A DNA stretch of 64,000 bases, from positions 496,001 to 560,000 of the forward strand of contig NZ_RAPR01000001.1 in the NCBI RefSeq assembly GCF_003610235.1, given 5' to 3'. Origin of the DNA: Catellatospora citrea. GTDB lineage: Bacteria > Actinomycetota > Actinomycetes > Mycobacteriales > Micromonosporaceae. The notes under the pieces were generated by a model, which saw only the letters and a program-made list of their open reading frames with translations, made no database searches and was not told the origin of the DNA. The position numbers and the translations under genes were made by a program. Numbering within the stretch: position 1 is the stretch's first letter; each line of letters opens with the position of its first letter. Below, piece after piece: positions 16,580 through 25,054 of this stretch.

Positions 16580-16932
16580 TACAGACCCTTTCGGAAGGGT
16601 TGCCATTGCCGCTTACGGAACCACCGGAAGTCCGAGATTCTGCAGGTTGACCAAAGGACATCTCGTGACTCGGCAGAGGTCCGGGCAATGCACCGCGTCC
16701 CCCTGGACAACGGTGTGCACAGTGTCCTAACCGGACCGCGCAGTCGCAAGGCTATTCAAGCCTGACTTAAACACACAGGTCAGAACGTTCGCCAAGCCCG
16801 GGTCCGGCTTGCATTTGAGTGGCTCAACAGCGGGTTAACCATACCAGCGGCTCGATCGGGGCCCCGTGGGCATCAGAAAGATCGGAGGGGTAAGCGCGGC
16901 GCGAGGTCGCCACGCGTACTACAAACGCCCAT
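16580..16932. other. Intergenic region between small secreted protein and GH27 gene
   Basis: About 350 bases on the minus-strand path from the alpha-galactosidase stop to the small secreted gene. It is noticeably less GC-rich than its surroundings around 16740-16850. No gene or long hairpin was found. It must contain the promoter of the small secreted gene. Confidence 0.4.
16585..16600 (-). promoter_or_regulatory. Hairpin over the ribosome site of the small secreted gene
   Basis: On the minus strand, ACCCTT-CCGA-AAGGGT forms a 6-bp stem with a four-base loop that ends five bases before the ATG at 16579. The right arm contains the AAAGGG used as ribosome site, so folding could hide it. Direct sequence observation; the regulatory role is inference. 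Confidence 0.35.
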
Positions 16933-18777
16933 CTATGCCTGGGTGCGCTGCCACTGTTGGTTGGTGCCGGTCCCGCAGGCCCACTGGACGGCCTGAGCGC
17001 CGTCGGCGGTGGCAGCGTTGACCACGTCCAGGCACTTGTTGCTGTGGCGGGCGACGAGCTGGAGGTAGCCGCCACCGGCGTCCTGGATGCGCCACTGCTG
17101 GTTGGTGCCGGTACCGCAGGTCCACTGCACGACGCGGACGCCGTCGCCGGTCGCGCTCGCGCCGCCGTACACATCCAGGCACTTGCCGCTGTTGAGGCTG
17201 ACGACGTGGTAGTAGCCGCCGCCGGCGTCGCGAAACTGCCACCGCTGGTTGGCCTGCCCGTTGGCGGCCCACTGCACGACGTTCGCGCCGTCGGCCGTGG
17301 CGGCGTTGTAGACGTCCAGCAGCTTGCCGCTGTGCCGTGCGGTCAGCGTGTACGTGGGAGTCGCCGGCGGCGTCGGCGTGGTGGTCTGCGTCGCGAGCCG
17401 GTAGAGGCCGGCGCCGTGCGCGGGCAGGGAGCGGGTGAAGGTGCCGCTCGCCGTGCCGAGGTTCGCGCCGGACCACAGGTCGGTCACGGTGGCCGAACCG
17501 ACGCCGAGCTCGGCGAGGTTCACCGACACGTTGGCCGCCGCGCCTTCGCGATTGAACAGGGCCACGTACCTGTGGTTGCCGCCGGGCACGTCGGCGGTCC
17601 ACACCTGCCGGGTGCCCGCGGTGAGCTGGCGATTGTTGGTGCTGTTCTGATCGACCGCCAGCACCGCGGTATTGGTCATCAAGGCCAGCTCGGCGGCGCG
17701 GTTCTCGACCAGGTTCCCGCCCCACATCAGCGGCGCCCGGTTGATCACCCACAGGGTCATGAGCGTGCGTTGCTCGTCGGCGGTCAGCCCGGAATAACGT
17801 GGCGAGCCGACCGGCCCGTACTTCGACAACCGCCCGATCGGGATCATGTCCGGGTCGGGCCAGGCGCCCGTCGCCCGGTACGGCGTCCACGCGCGCAGCT
17901 GGTCGAACAGCGCGTCGAGTGCCGACCAGTTGTCCCACAGGTCGTTGACGATCCGCCACATGTGCGCGTTGGCCTGCACATGCGAGCCGTTTGCCACCGG
18001 GGTCGCCCCGGGTGACAGGCTCAGCACCATCGGTCGGCCGCTGCGCTGGATCGCCAGCCGGTACCCGTCGATCTCCGCCTGCCGGTACGTCGGCGCCGCG
18101 ATGTCGTCGACCTTGACGAAGTCGACGCCCCAACCGGCCAGCAGCTGGAACACCGAGTCCAGGTAGGACTGGGCGCACGCGTTGGACATGTTCAGGCCCC
18201 ACATGAGGTTGAGCCACGCCGCGGTCGTGCTGTTGTTGATCTGGTTGGCGCGGCAGCCGGTCCCGAGGATCGGCACGTTGTCGGCCACCGCCTGGCGCGG
18301 GATGCCGCGCATGAGATGCACGCCGAACTTCAGCCCCTGCGCGTGCACGTAGTCGGCGAGCGGCTTGAACCCGTTGCTGCCCGTCGCCGACGGGAACCGC
18401 GTGGTGTCCGGAAGCAGCCGGCCGTTGGCGTCCATCCGCAGCCGAGGTTGCAGGTTCGCGTCCTGGTTGGGGCTGTTGTCGTGCCGTCCCGGGAAGTACC
18501 ACGCCCAGTCGATGACGATGTACTGCCAGCCGTGCTGGCGCAGGTTGTCGCGCATGTAGTCGGCGTTGGCCCGGACGTCGGCCTCGGTGACGCTCCAGTT
18601 GAACGAGTCGTAGCTGTTCCAGCCCATCGGCGGGGTGGACACGACACCGTTGTCCCACGCGGCGGCAGGCGCTTGCGGGCTGACCGCGAGCCCGACGGCG
18701 AGCAGCAGCGCCACGGAGGTCAGCACTGCGCTGACCACCCGGCGCGCTGCCGCCGGGCGTACCAGGACACGGCTCAT
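16933..18777 (-). CDS. Secreted GH27 alpha-galactosidase with C-terminal ricin-type (CBM13) domain
   Basis: The protein has 614 residues; ATG 18777 has GGGAGGG upstream, while the longer frame to 18831 has no site. A signal peptide ends near residue 40. The GH27 barrel (about 45-370) begins with TPPMGWNSYDSF and has the nucleophile Asp224 in FVKVDD and the acid/base region WPDPDM. A C-terminal beta domain follows to about 465, then a Thr/Pro linker, then three QxW-type repeats (about 480-614: NQRWQF, NQQWRI, NQQWQR) typical of a CBM13 lectin that binds galactose or xylan side chains. It should release terminal alpha-galactose from plant galactomannan or oligosaccharides outside the cell. Its promoter carries a LacI-type operator. 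Confidence 0.95.
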   Translation of the reverse strand: MSRVLVRPAAARRVVSAVLTSVALLLAVGLAVSPQAPAAAWDNGVVSTPPMGWNSYDSFNWSVTEADVRANADYMRDNLRQHGWQYIVIDWAWYFPGRHDNSPNQDANLQPRLRMDANGRLLPDTTRFPSATGSNGFKPLADYVHAQGLKFGVHLMRGIPRQAVADNVPILGTGCRANQINNSTTAAWLNLMWGLNMSNACAQSYLDSVFQLLAGWGVDFVKVDDIAAPTYRQAEIDGYRLAIQRSGRPMVLSLSPGATPVANGSHVQANAHMWRIVNDLWDNWSALDALFDQLRAWTPYRATGAWPDPDMIPIGRLSKYGPVGSPRYSGLTADEQRTLMTLWVINRAPLMWGGNLVENRAAELALMTNTAVLAVDQNSTNNRQLTAGTRQVWTADVPGGNHRYVALFNREGAAANVSVNLAELGVGSATVTDLWSGANLGTASGTFTRSLPAHGAGLYRLATQTTTPTPPATPTYTLTARHSGKLLDVYNAATADGANVVQWAANGQANQRWQFRDAGGGYYHVVSLNSGKCLDVYGGASATGDGVRVVQWTCGTGTNQQWRIQDAGGGYLQLVARHSNKCLDVVNAATADGAQAVQWACGTGTNQQWQRTQA

Positions 18778-18816
18778 CGGACCCTCCCGAAGGACATCAA
18801 TCCATAGGTCCGCATC

Positions 18817-18845
18817 AGTGTTAGCGGTCACATGCGCGCTGTCAA
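18817..18845 (-). promoter_or_regulatory. Promoter of the GH27 gene with overlapping LacI-type operator
   Basis: On the minus strand TTGACA (18845-18840) is followed after 16 bases by TAACAC (18823-18818), a plausible -35/-10 pair placed about 40 bases before the ATG. The imperfect palindrome TGTGACCGCTAACA (18832-18819, central CG, five of seven positions per half symmetric) overlaps the -10. This arrangement is typical for LacI-family repression of glycosidase genes in actinobacteria. No LacI gene lies in the window. Confidence 0.55.
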
Positions 18846-18874
18846 GTGACCCGATTCCGTACGGGTTGCCGCAG

Positions 18875-19831
18875 TCAGAAGGTGGCGATCGGGTTGACCG
18901 GGCTGCCGGACGTGCCGGCGAAGCGGACCGGCGCGACGGCGAGGTGGAAGTCCCACTGGCCGAGCTCGGCGGCCGTCGTCGCGCACGCCTCCAGGTCGCA
19001 GTTGTCGAGCATCCACAGACCCATCGCGACCAGGCTCACGGCGTGAACCGGCATCAACACGTCCGGGTACCCCGACGGCTGAACGTCCTGGGGGGTGTCC
19101 GCGCCGATCAGCGCGACCCCCCGTTCATGCAGCCACGGCAGGCACGACGCGTGCCAGCCGGCCTGCGTGAAACCGCCGGCCTCGCCGTGCTCGTGCCGGT
19201 AGCGGCCGTAGCCGGTCCGCAGGAGCACCGCATCGCCGGGGCGCACCCGCACACCCTGGCGACGCTCGGCCTCCTCGAGGTCGTCGGGGAACACCCCCTG
19301 CCCCGGCTCCAACCACGGCACTTCGCGGACCCTCGCGACGTCCAGCAGCACACCACGCGTGACGATCCCGTTCGCCGCCGCCGTGACCGCCGCCCACGCC
19401 GATCCCGTCGCGGTGTCGACCGACGAGTGCGACCGCCCGTTGTACATCGTGCCGTCCCAGAAGATGTGGCACGGCGAGTCGAGGTGGGTGATGGTGTTGC
19501 CGTGGAACGTGATGCCGAGCCGCTCCGACGAGAAGCCCCAGCGCCGGTCGGCGTGGAACGCGGCCACCGGCATGTTCTCCGCGCCGGGCATCTCGGCGGC
19601 GCACGGGCACGTCGTCGTCGACCGCTCCATGTCCTGCGGTGCGGCGACCTCCCATGCGCAGGACACGCTCCTGCCGTGGCGCACGGCCTGCGCCGCCGCC
19701 AGCCGGACGTCGTCGGTGATGTGGTTCAGCGCGCCGAGTTCGTCGTCGTCGCCCCACCGTCCCCAGTTCGACAGCGTGTCGAAGTATCCGAGCACGTCAT
19801 CCTGTGTGGGCATCGGTCGACTTGCCGTCAT
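18875..19831 (-). CDS. Cyclase / kynurenine formamidase-family protein
   Basis: The protein has 318 residues from ATG 19831 (GGAGGAG lies 11 bases upstream; longer frames look like shadow). It belongs to the metal-dependent cyclase family (PF04199), which includes arylformamidases and isatin hydrolase. The metal-binding signature is H110-GNTIT-H116-L-D118-S-P120-C-H122, a variant of HxGTHxDxPxH. Other family features are the N-terminal NWGRWGDDDELGALN and LLRTGYGRY near residue 230. Soluble, hydrolysing an amide or lactone-type bond; substrate unknown. It lies 97 bases upstream of the GH27 gene on the same strand, but that gene has its own promoter. A link to the IDO-like protein 10 kb away (tryptophan degradation) is only a thought. 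Confidence 0.88.
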   Translation of the reverse strand: MTASRPMPTQDDVLGYFDTLSNWGRWGDDDELGALNHITDDVRLAAAQAVRHGRSVSCAWEVAAPQDMERSTTTCPCAAEMPGAENMPVAAFHADRRWGFSSERLGITFHGNTITHLDSPCHIFWDGTMYNGRSHSSVDTATGSAWAAVTAAANGIVTRGVLLDVARVREVPWLEPGQGVFPDDLEEAERRQGVRVRPGDAVLLRTGYGRYRHEHGEAGGFTQAGWHASCLPWLHERGVALIGADTPQDVQPSGYPDVLMPVHAVSLVAMGLWMLDNCDLEACATTAAELGQWDFHLAVAPVRFAGTSGSPVNPIATF

Positions 19832-19992
19832 CCGAGCATCGACTCCTCCGGTCGCGCGGCGCGAGGCACCGTGGGGTGGGCATCCCGCCCTCTCCTTCGC
19901 CATGCCAGGGCACGCTCATGAGCTGGCATGACACTACATCGACAGGGCGACAGTCGGCCGGTGGGGAGGTCGCGGGCAGGATAGCGTGTGCG

Positions 19993-20493
19993 GTGCCCAC
20001 ATACCTCGACGATCGGCAGTCCCGCATGAGCCAGCTCGAAGACATCGCGCGACAGGACGGCTGGCGCTGCTGGGTGTGCGACGAACCCGTCGATCCGGCC
20101 ACGTCGGTGAACGACTCGCGCGGTCCCAGCGTCGACAGCCGGACGACGAACGCACGGTCGGCGAAGAAGGGCACGCCGGACTTCGCCGGCGGAGAGCGGC
20201 TGGCGCACCGCAGCTGCAACACCAAGAAGGGCGCCGTGACCCCGGTCATTCCGTGGCCGGCTCATCTCATCCTCATGGATCCCGCGCCGCTGATCGCGGT
20301 TGCCGAGCGCCTGGACCGCAAGGGCGGCCGCGAGGTCGTGGTCCGGTGCGCCGACCGAGCCGATGCCCGGCAGGTGGCGGACTGGCTCGTCGACCGCTTC
20401 TCACGGCTCGCCCCTGCGCTGCAGGTCGACGCGAGTATCGATCCCGGCGGTGGCCAGTTCGTGGTCGCTTTGACCGCCGCCCGACGCCGCTGA
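19993..20493 (+). CDS. Degenerate HNH-type zinc protein
   Basis: The protein has 166 residues from GTG 19993; an ATG at 20026 (MSQLED) would also work, and the longer frame from 19804 overlaps the divergent cyclase gene. The N-terminal half has an HNH-style zinc site, C26-x2-C29 and H72-x2-C75 in LAHRSCNTKKG. The place where active HNH nucleases have DH (as in SVDHIVP) reads SVDS, with Ser49, so the metal-activating His is missing. The C-terminal half (about 90-166) is a small alpha/beta domain of unknown type. It could be a DNA-binding relic of an HNH endonuclease or a family with a changed active site. It is divergent from the cyclase gene. Confidence 0.7.
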   Translation: MPTYLDDRQSRMSQLEDIARQDGWRCWVCDEPVDPATSVNDSRGPSVDSRTTNARSAKKGTPDFAGGERLAHRSCNTKKGAVTPVIPWPAHLILMDPAPLIAVAERLDRKGGREVVVRCADRADARQVADWLVDRFSRLAPALQVDASIDPGGGQFVVALTAARRR

Positions 20494-20674
20494 CCGCGGT
20501 CACCACGGCGCGGAATCGGAGGCCGTACCGGCAAGTGCTGTCCGGCGCTATAGGCTGGTGTGGCGAATCCACACTTTTCAGACATCGACAAAGGCGTTGC
20601 AGGGCTGGCCGGGCGGCCAGGTGTCGTAGGCGGCAACGGGTTCGCCGACTTCCACGAGCCATCTGGAGGGAATC

Positions 20675-21547
20675 ATGGTTCCCGTACGGCACCTGACCGC
20701 GACCGTCGACGGCCAGCAGCTCTTCTACCGTGAGGCCGGCCCGGCCGACGCGCCGACGCTGGTGCTCCTGCACGGGTTCCCGACCAGTTCGCACATGTTC
20801 CGCAAGCTGATCCCCGCACTCGCGGACCGATACCACGTCATCGCACCCGACCACCTCGGCTACGGCCAGTCCGCCCAGCCCTCGGTCACCGAGTTCGACT
20901 ACACGTTCGACGCCCTGGGCAACCTCACCGCCGGCCTGCTCGACCACATCGGCGTCGACAGGTTCGCGATCTACGTGCACGACTACGGCGCTCCGATCGG
21001 CTGGCGCCTGGCGATGCGCACCCCCGACAGGGTGACCGCGATCATCACCCAGAGCGGCAACGCCTACATGGAAGGGTTCGTCGAGCCCTTCTGGAAGGAC
21101 CTGTTCGCCTACGCCACGAACCCCAGCGCCGAAACCGAGCCGGGGGCGCGCAAGGTCCTGACCCTGGACGCCACCCGCTGGCAGTACCTCAACGGAGCAC
21201 CCGACCCCAGCCTCGTCAGCCCCGACAACTGGCTGCACGACCAGACGCTGCTCGACCGCCCCGGCAACGACCTGATCCAGTTGAAGCTCTTCCACGACTA
21301 TCCGACCAACATCGACGGGTATCCCCAGCTGCAGGAGTACTTCCGCACCAGCCAGGTGCCCCTGCTGGCGGTCTGGGGCGCCAACGACGAGATCTTCGGT
21401 CCCGACGGCGCCCGCGCGTTCCAGCGTGACCTGCCCCATGCCGACATCCACCTGCTGGACGCCGGACACTTCGCGCTCGAGACCCACCTCGACGCCATCA
21501 CCGGCTACATCCGCGGCTTCCTCGGCACGCTGCCGGTCAAGGGCTGA
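20675..21547 (+). CDS. Alpha/beta hydrolase (epoxide hydrolase / haloalkane dehalogenase-like)
   Basis: The protein has 290 residues; ATG 20675 has GGAGGG upstream. Oxyanion motif HGFPTSS (about 34-40), nucleophile Asp103 in VHDYGAPIG, acid Asp238 in WGANDEIF and His265 in DAGHFALE form a complete Asp-type triad. An Asp nucleophile with HGFP points to epoxide hydrolases and haloacetate/haloalkane dehalogenases rather than esterases. The cap domain lies about 130-215. No signal peptide, so cytoplasmic. Likely function is detoxification or degradation of an epoxide or halogenated compound, substrate unknown. Its stop codon overlaps the end of the convergent flavoprotein gene by 11 bases. Confidence 0.92.
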   Translation: MVPVRHLTATVDGQQLFYREAGPADAPTLVLLHGFPTSSHMFRKLIPALADRYHVIAPDHLGYGQSAQPSVTEFDYTFDALGNLTAGLLDHIGVDRFAIYVHDYGAPIGWRLAMRTPDRVTAIITQSGNAYMEGFVEPFWKDLFAYATNPSAETEPGARKVLTLDATRWQYLNGAPDPSLVSPDNWLHDQTLLDRPGNDLIQLKLFHDYPTNIDGYPQLQEYFRTSQVPLLAVWGANDEIFGPDGARAFQRDLPHADIHLLDAGHFALETHLDAITGYIRGFLGTLPVKG

Positions 21548-22190
21548 GGACCTCCCCGGCCGCGGCCGCGCCGCCACCGACCTGGGCCCGCAGACGCGCC
21601 AGCTCCTCCTGCATCGGCGCCAGGACCTCGCGTAGCTCCTCGGCCGAGTACCGAGGAGTGATGTGCTGCTGGCAGTTCCAGTCGAACGCGACCACGGTGA
21701 CGGTCACCGCCCGTTCGACCTTCGCCCGGTAGCCGGCAACCGTCAGGGCTCGTGCCGCCGACGGGTCCTGGCGAACGTCGACGAGGGCCGCGCGGCCGAA
21801 CACCTTCAACCGCAGCTGCCGCGGGTAGTCCATGAAGAAAACGCTGACCCGGTCGTCACCGGCGATGTTGCCGGCGCTGATGTACTGACGGTTGCCGCGG
21901 AAGTCCGCCCAACCGAAGGTGTGCTCGTCGAGGACCTTGACGAATCCCGGCGGTCCGCCCCGGAACTGCACATAAGGCCAGCCCGTGTCCGACGTGCTCG
22001 CCAGGTAGAAACCGTCGCGCAGCCCGATGAACTCCGCCTCGAAATCGGTGAGCGGATCCCGGGGTTCGGCGCCACCGGGCGGCCCCGGCGCCTGGGCGCC
22101 GAGCCGGTCGACAGCCGCCCGACTGCCGTAACGCTCCTGTGCGTCACGAACGTGCTGGGTGAACGCGATCGAGGAGTAACTCTCGCTCAT
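21537..22190 (-). CDS. Pyridoxamine 5'-phosphate oxidase-family flavoprotein
   Basis: The protein has 217 residues, ATG 22190 with GAGG just upstream. The central split-barrel (about 48-170) carries the pattern FYLASTSDTGWPYVQFRGGPPGF followed by RGNRQYISAGN and RVSVFFMDYPRQLRLKVFGRA, typical of FMN- or F420-binding proteins of the PPOX class. The C-terminal 25 residues form an amphipathic helix. Family members reduce or oxidise small substrates with FMN or F420; the substrate here is not predictable. Convergent with the hydrolase gene; next on its own strand is the thioredoxin reductase fusion 79 bases upstream. Confidence 0.88.
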   Translation of the reverse strand: MSESYSSIAFTQHVRDAQERYGSRAAVDRLGAQAPGPPGGAEPRDPLTDFEAEFIGLRDGFYLASTSDTGWPYVQFRGGPPGFVKVLDEHTFGWADFRGNRQYISAGNIAGDDRVSVFFMDYPRQLRLKVFGRAALVDVRQDPSAARALTVAGYRAKVERAVTVTVVAFDWNCQQHITPRYSAEELREVLAPMQEELARLRAQVGGGAAAAGEVLSP

Positions 22191-22269
22191 CCCTCACTGT
22201 GACACGAGACGGGCAGACCACTTGTCCAGATTCAGCCGAATAGAGCCCTTCTCGGCAGTCGAGTCCAGG

Positions 22270-23481
22270 TCAGGCGTTGATCCCCAGGGTTCGGGTCACG
22301 CCACTGCGCTGCAGGCGCTGACGCGCATGGATCAGCGCGGTGATCCCCTCGCCCACCGCCGAGCCGAGCTGCTTGGTGGACCCCGCCCGCACGTCCCCGG
22401 CGGCATAGACGCCGGGGATACTCGTGGCGAGCATGTCGTCGGTGACGACGAAACCCCACTGGTCCAGGCGCAAGGACTGCTGGAGGAAACCCGTGTTCGG
22501 GTCCATGCCGATGTAGACGAACGCGGCACTCGGGCGCCAGGTCAGCAGCTCGCCGGTGACGGCGTCGCGGGCGGTCACCTCGTGGAGCCTGCCGGCTTTC
22601 GCGGTCAACGCGGTGATCTCCGTGTTGGTGTGCACGGTGAACTCGGGATGTTCGGCGATCTTGTGCTGGATCAGCGGCGAAGCCTTCAACGCCGACGAGT
22701 GCTCGACGATGCGGACCCGGTCGGCGAACTGCGAAAGGAACAGCGCCTCCTCCAGGCCGGAGTTGCCGCCACCGACGACAAGAAGTTCCTCGGCGCCGTG
22801 GTAGAACGGCCCGTCGCAGGTCGCGCAGTAGTGCACACCGGCGCCGGTGAGCTCCTCCTCGCCGGGCAGCCCGAGTCGGCGGTAGGAGGAGCCGGTGGCC
22901 ACGATCACCGCGGCGGCGCACAACTGCTGGCCGCTGCTCAAGGAGAGCGTCACGTCCTCTTCGTCGATTGCCAGCTGCCGCACCTCGACGGCCGACAGCA
23001 GCTCGACACCGTACCGGCGGCTCTGCGCGATGAACCGGGCAGCAAGGTCTGCGCCGCCTATGCCCTCGGGGAATCCCGGGTAGTTGTCGATCAGTTGAGT
23101 GGCCCCGGCCTGACCGCCGAGCGCGCTCTTGTCGACCACGACGGCGTCGATGCCCTCGCGGGCGGCATAGATGGCTGCGGACAGTCCTGCCGGCCCGCCG
23201 CCGATGATCGCCAGGTCATAGACTTCGCGCTCGGCCCGGAGGTTCAGGCCCAGCTTCGCCGCGATCGTATGGTTTGACGGATTCACCATCATGGCGCCGT
23301 CGCCGAAGACGACCGTGGGGATGGTCTGGCCGCCGTTCTGCAGCTGCTGCACGTCGACACGTGCCTGCTCGTCCCGGTCGATGTCGACCCAGTCGTAGCG
23401 GGCACGATGCTCGGTGAGGAACTTCTTGACGCGTCGGCAGTCCGGACACCACGGAGCCCCGTACACCTTTATCTCCGCCAC
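22270..23481 (-). CDS. Glutaredoxin/mycoredoxin - thioredoxin reductase fusion
   Basis: The protein has 403 residues if GTG 23481 is used (GAGGGG four bases upstream); GTG 23493 would add four. Residues 1-80 are a glutaredoxin-like domain with CPDC (C12, C15) and IPTVVFGDG. Residues 85-400 are a low-molecular-weight thioredoxin reductase: FAD motif GGGPAGLSAAIYAAREG, redox CATC (C219, C222) and NADPH motif GGGNSGLEEA, ending with IPGVYAAGDVRAGSTKQ. The fused enzyme should pass NADPH electrons from FAD through CATC to the attached dithiol domain, making a one-chain disulfide reductase. In actinobacteria the N-terminal partner would be called mycoredoxin-like. Separate promoter expected in the 195-base divergent region. 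Confidence 0.93.
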   Translation of the reverse strand: MAEIKVYGAPWCPDCRRVKKFLTEHRARYDWVDIDRDEQARVDVQQLQNGGQTIPTVVFGDGAMMVNPSNHTIAAKLGLNLRAEREVYDLAIIGGGPAGLSAAIYAAREGIDAVVVDKSALGGQAGATQLIDNYPGFPEGIGGADLAARFIAQSRRYGVELLSAVEVRQLAIDEEDVTLSLSSGQQLCAAAVIVATGSSYRRLGLPGEEELTGAGVHYCATCDGPFYHGAEELLVVGGGNSGLEEALFLSQFADRVRIVEHSSALKASPLIQHKIAEHPEFTVHTNTEITALTAKAGRLHEVTARDAVTGELLTWRPSAAFVYIGMDPNTGFLQQSLRLDQWGFVVTDDMLATSIPGVYAAGDVRAGSTKQLGSAVGEGITALIHARQRLQRSGVTRTLGINA

Positions 23482-23676
23482 CGCTCCCCTCACCTGAGCG
23501 TGTGCCGAGCTGCGTCAGGATTGCCGGAAAGCCAGCAGGTCGGCGTTGACGGTCTCGGCATGCATCCGACACATCATTCTTGACTCAGCGTAGTCATCGG
23601 TTCGGTGCCGTGGGCTGGTTACGTCCAGCGCGCCGAGCCATCACCGCGAACAAACATGTAAGGTAAACCTTCCACT

Positions 23677-24132
23677 ATGTCATGGTCACTTGACTATATG
23701 GAATGGACACCTTACCTTCGTGCCATGGCGAAATTGGTACAGCAGGACCAAGCGGCACGCGCGGCCCGCCGCGCCGTGCTCATCGACGGCCTCCCAGCGG
23801 TGACCCTGGGCTGGGTGGCCCTGGCGCTGGGCAGCAGTCCCGACCAGAGCACCACCCAGAAGGCCTGGTGGATCGCCGCTACCGCGGTATTCGCACTCAC
23901 CCTGGCCTGGGTCCTGCTGCGGGCGTTCCAACGCGCCGACGAATACCTACGCAAGATCCAGTTGGAGAGCATGGCCGTCGCGTTCGCCGCGGTCCTCGTG
24001 GCACTGCAGGTGGCCGCCGTGCTCGATTCCGCGAACGTCGTCCGGCTCCATCAGCTCACGCAGCCGATCCTCATCGGCGGGATGGCGATCTGGCACGTGA
24101 CCGCGGACCTCCGCACCCGCTTCAACCGATGA
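23677..24132 (+). CDS. Small four-helix membrane protein
   Basis: The protein has 151 residues. The start at 23677 is uncertain because no strong ribosome site is present; ATGs at 23698 and 23725 are alternatives. Four hydrophobic segments (about 35-55, 65-85, 100-118, 125-142) indicate a polytopic membrane protein with a basic N-terminal stretch. No enzymatic motif. An XRE-type regulator starts 13 bases downstream, and this pairing (small multi-helix membrane protein plus short XRE protein) is common in Gram-positive bacteria, where the regulator often controls the pair. Function unknown. Confidence 0.8.
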   Translation: MSWSLDYMEWTPYLRAMAKLVQQDQAARAARRAVLIDGLPAVTLGWVALALGSSPDQSTTQKAWWIAATAVFALTLAWVLLRAFQRADEYLRKIQLESMAVAFAAVLVALQVAAVLDSANVVRLHQLTQPILIGGMAIWHVTADLRTRFNR

Positions 24133-24145
24133 AGGCACCGCACCG

Positions 24146-24370
24146 ATGAGAAACCGGCTACGCGAACTGCGGGCGGCGCGCCGGTGGAGCCAGGCCGACC
24201 TGGCCGACCGGTGCCAGGTCTCACGGCAGGCCATAAACGCCATCGAGACGGAGCGGTACGACCCCAGCCTGCCCCTGGCATTCACCATCGCCGACATCTT
24301 CGGCCTGACCATCGAGGAGATCTTCCTGCCCGACCGCGCAGACACGACGAACGACCCAGGCCCGAGCTGA
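24146..24370 (+). CDS. XRE-family transcriptional regulator, short form
   Basis: The protein has 74 residues and is almost entirely one Cro/C1-type helix-turn-helix (about 4-60): LRELRAARRWSQADLADRCQVSRQAINAIETERYDPSLPLAFTIADIF reads as the standard five-helix fold, with the recognition helix at VSRQAINAIE. The IEEIFLP tail is typical of the short family found beside membrane proteins. It is co-transcribed with the preceding gene (13-base gap, AAGG upstream of ATG) and probably autoregulates the pair. The following gene begins directly at its stop codon. Confidence 0.92.
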   Translation: MRNRLRELRAARRWSQADLADRCQVSRQAINAIETERYDPSLPLAFTIADIFGLTIEEIFLPDRADTTNDPGPS

Positions 24371-25054
24371 GTGTCACCGGCTGACGTGGGCCCACCGGCA
24401 CCGTGCCCGCCGTGGCATGGTGTGCCGGTGAGCGAAGCCGCGGAATGGGCGATCCCGCCCCAGTGGGAGGTGCTGCGGCCCGACGACCCCGCGCGGGCGG
24501 AGGTCGCTTTCGCAGGCCTGGGCGTACTGGCGGTGCTGTGGCGCGACGCCGACGGCGTGATCTGGGAGGAGCCCGATCTCGACGTGGCCCTGCCGGTCGC
24601 GGCCGACCTGGCCGGTTATCGGGAAGCCGTGGACTCCGGCCGCCGGTACCGGTGTGCGTACGTGGCCGGGCTACTGGACTGGACCGCCGCAGAACTCGCC
24701 GAGGCGACCGGCCTGCCGATCGGGCCGCCCTTCCAGCACGCCGACGCGGTGTGGCCGCCCGCACTGGCCGCCGGCTTCAGCAGGCTGAACTGGGAACGCG
24801 AAGAACCCGTCGCGGTCGTGGGTGTGGCGACGGCCGAACTGTTCTGGGCGGTGCTGTCCGCCGCGCTCGCGCTGCGCCCCGGCACGACGGTACGCCTGGG
24901 CACAGGACTGTCCGGGTTGAACATCAGCGGAGGGAGCCCGCCCGCGGGCACCGTGCTCTTCGACGGCCCCGACGTGCACTGGTCCTACCATGAACGGGGA
25001 CGGCTGGTGATCATCGCCGGACGGGAAACGGGCTGGTTGCAGCCGCACGCGTGA
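24371..25054 (+). CDS. Hypothetical cytoplasmic protein
   Basis: The protein has 227 residues from GTG 24371, which directly follows the XRE stop; a GTG at 24428 (MSEAAEWAIPPQ) gives 208 residues and may be the true start, as the first 19 residues are Pro-rich and neither start has a ribosome site. It is acidic, rich in Trp and Ala, with no signal peptide or membrane helix. There is an alternation of beta strands and a hydrophobic helix (about 150-170). No motif recognised. Likely translated with the XRE gene if the first GTG is used. Confidence 0.7.
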   Translation: MSPADVGPPAPCPPWHGVPVSEAAEWAIPPQWEVLRPDDPARAEVAFAGLGVLAVLWRDADGVIWEEPDLDVALPVAADLAGYREAVDSGRRYRCAYVAGLLDWTAAELAEATGLPIGPPFQHADAVWPPALAAGFSRLNWEREEPVAVVGVATAELFWAVLSAALALRPGTTVRLGTGLSGLNISGGSPPAGTVLFDGPDVHWSYHERGRLVIIAGRETGWLQPHA

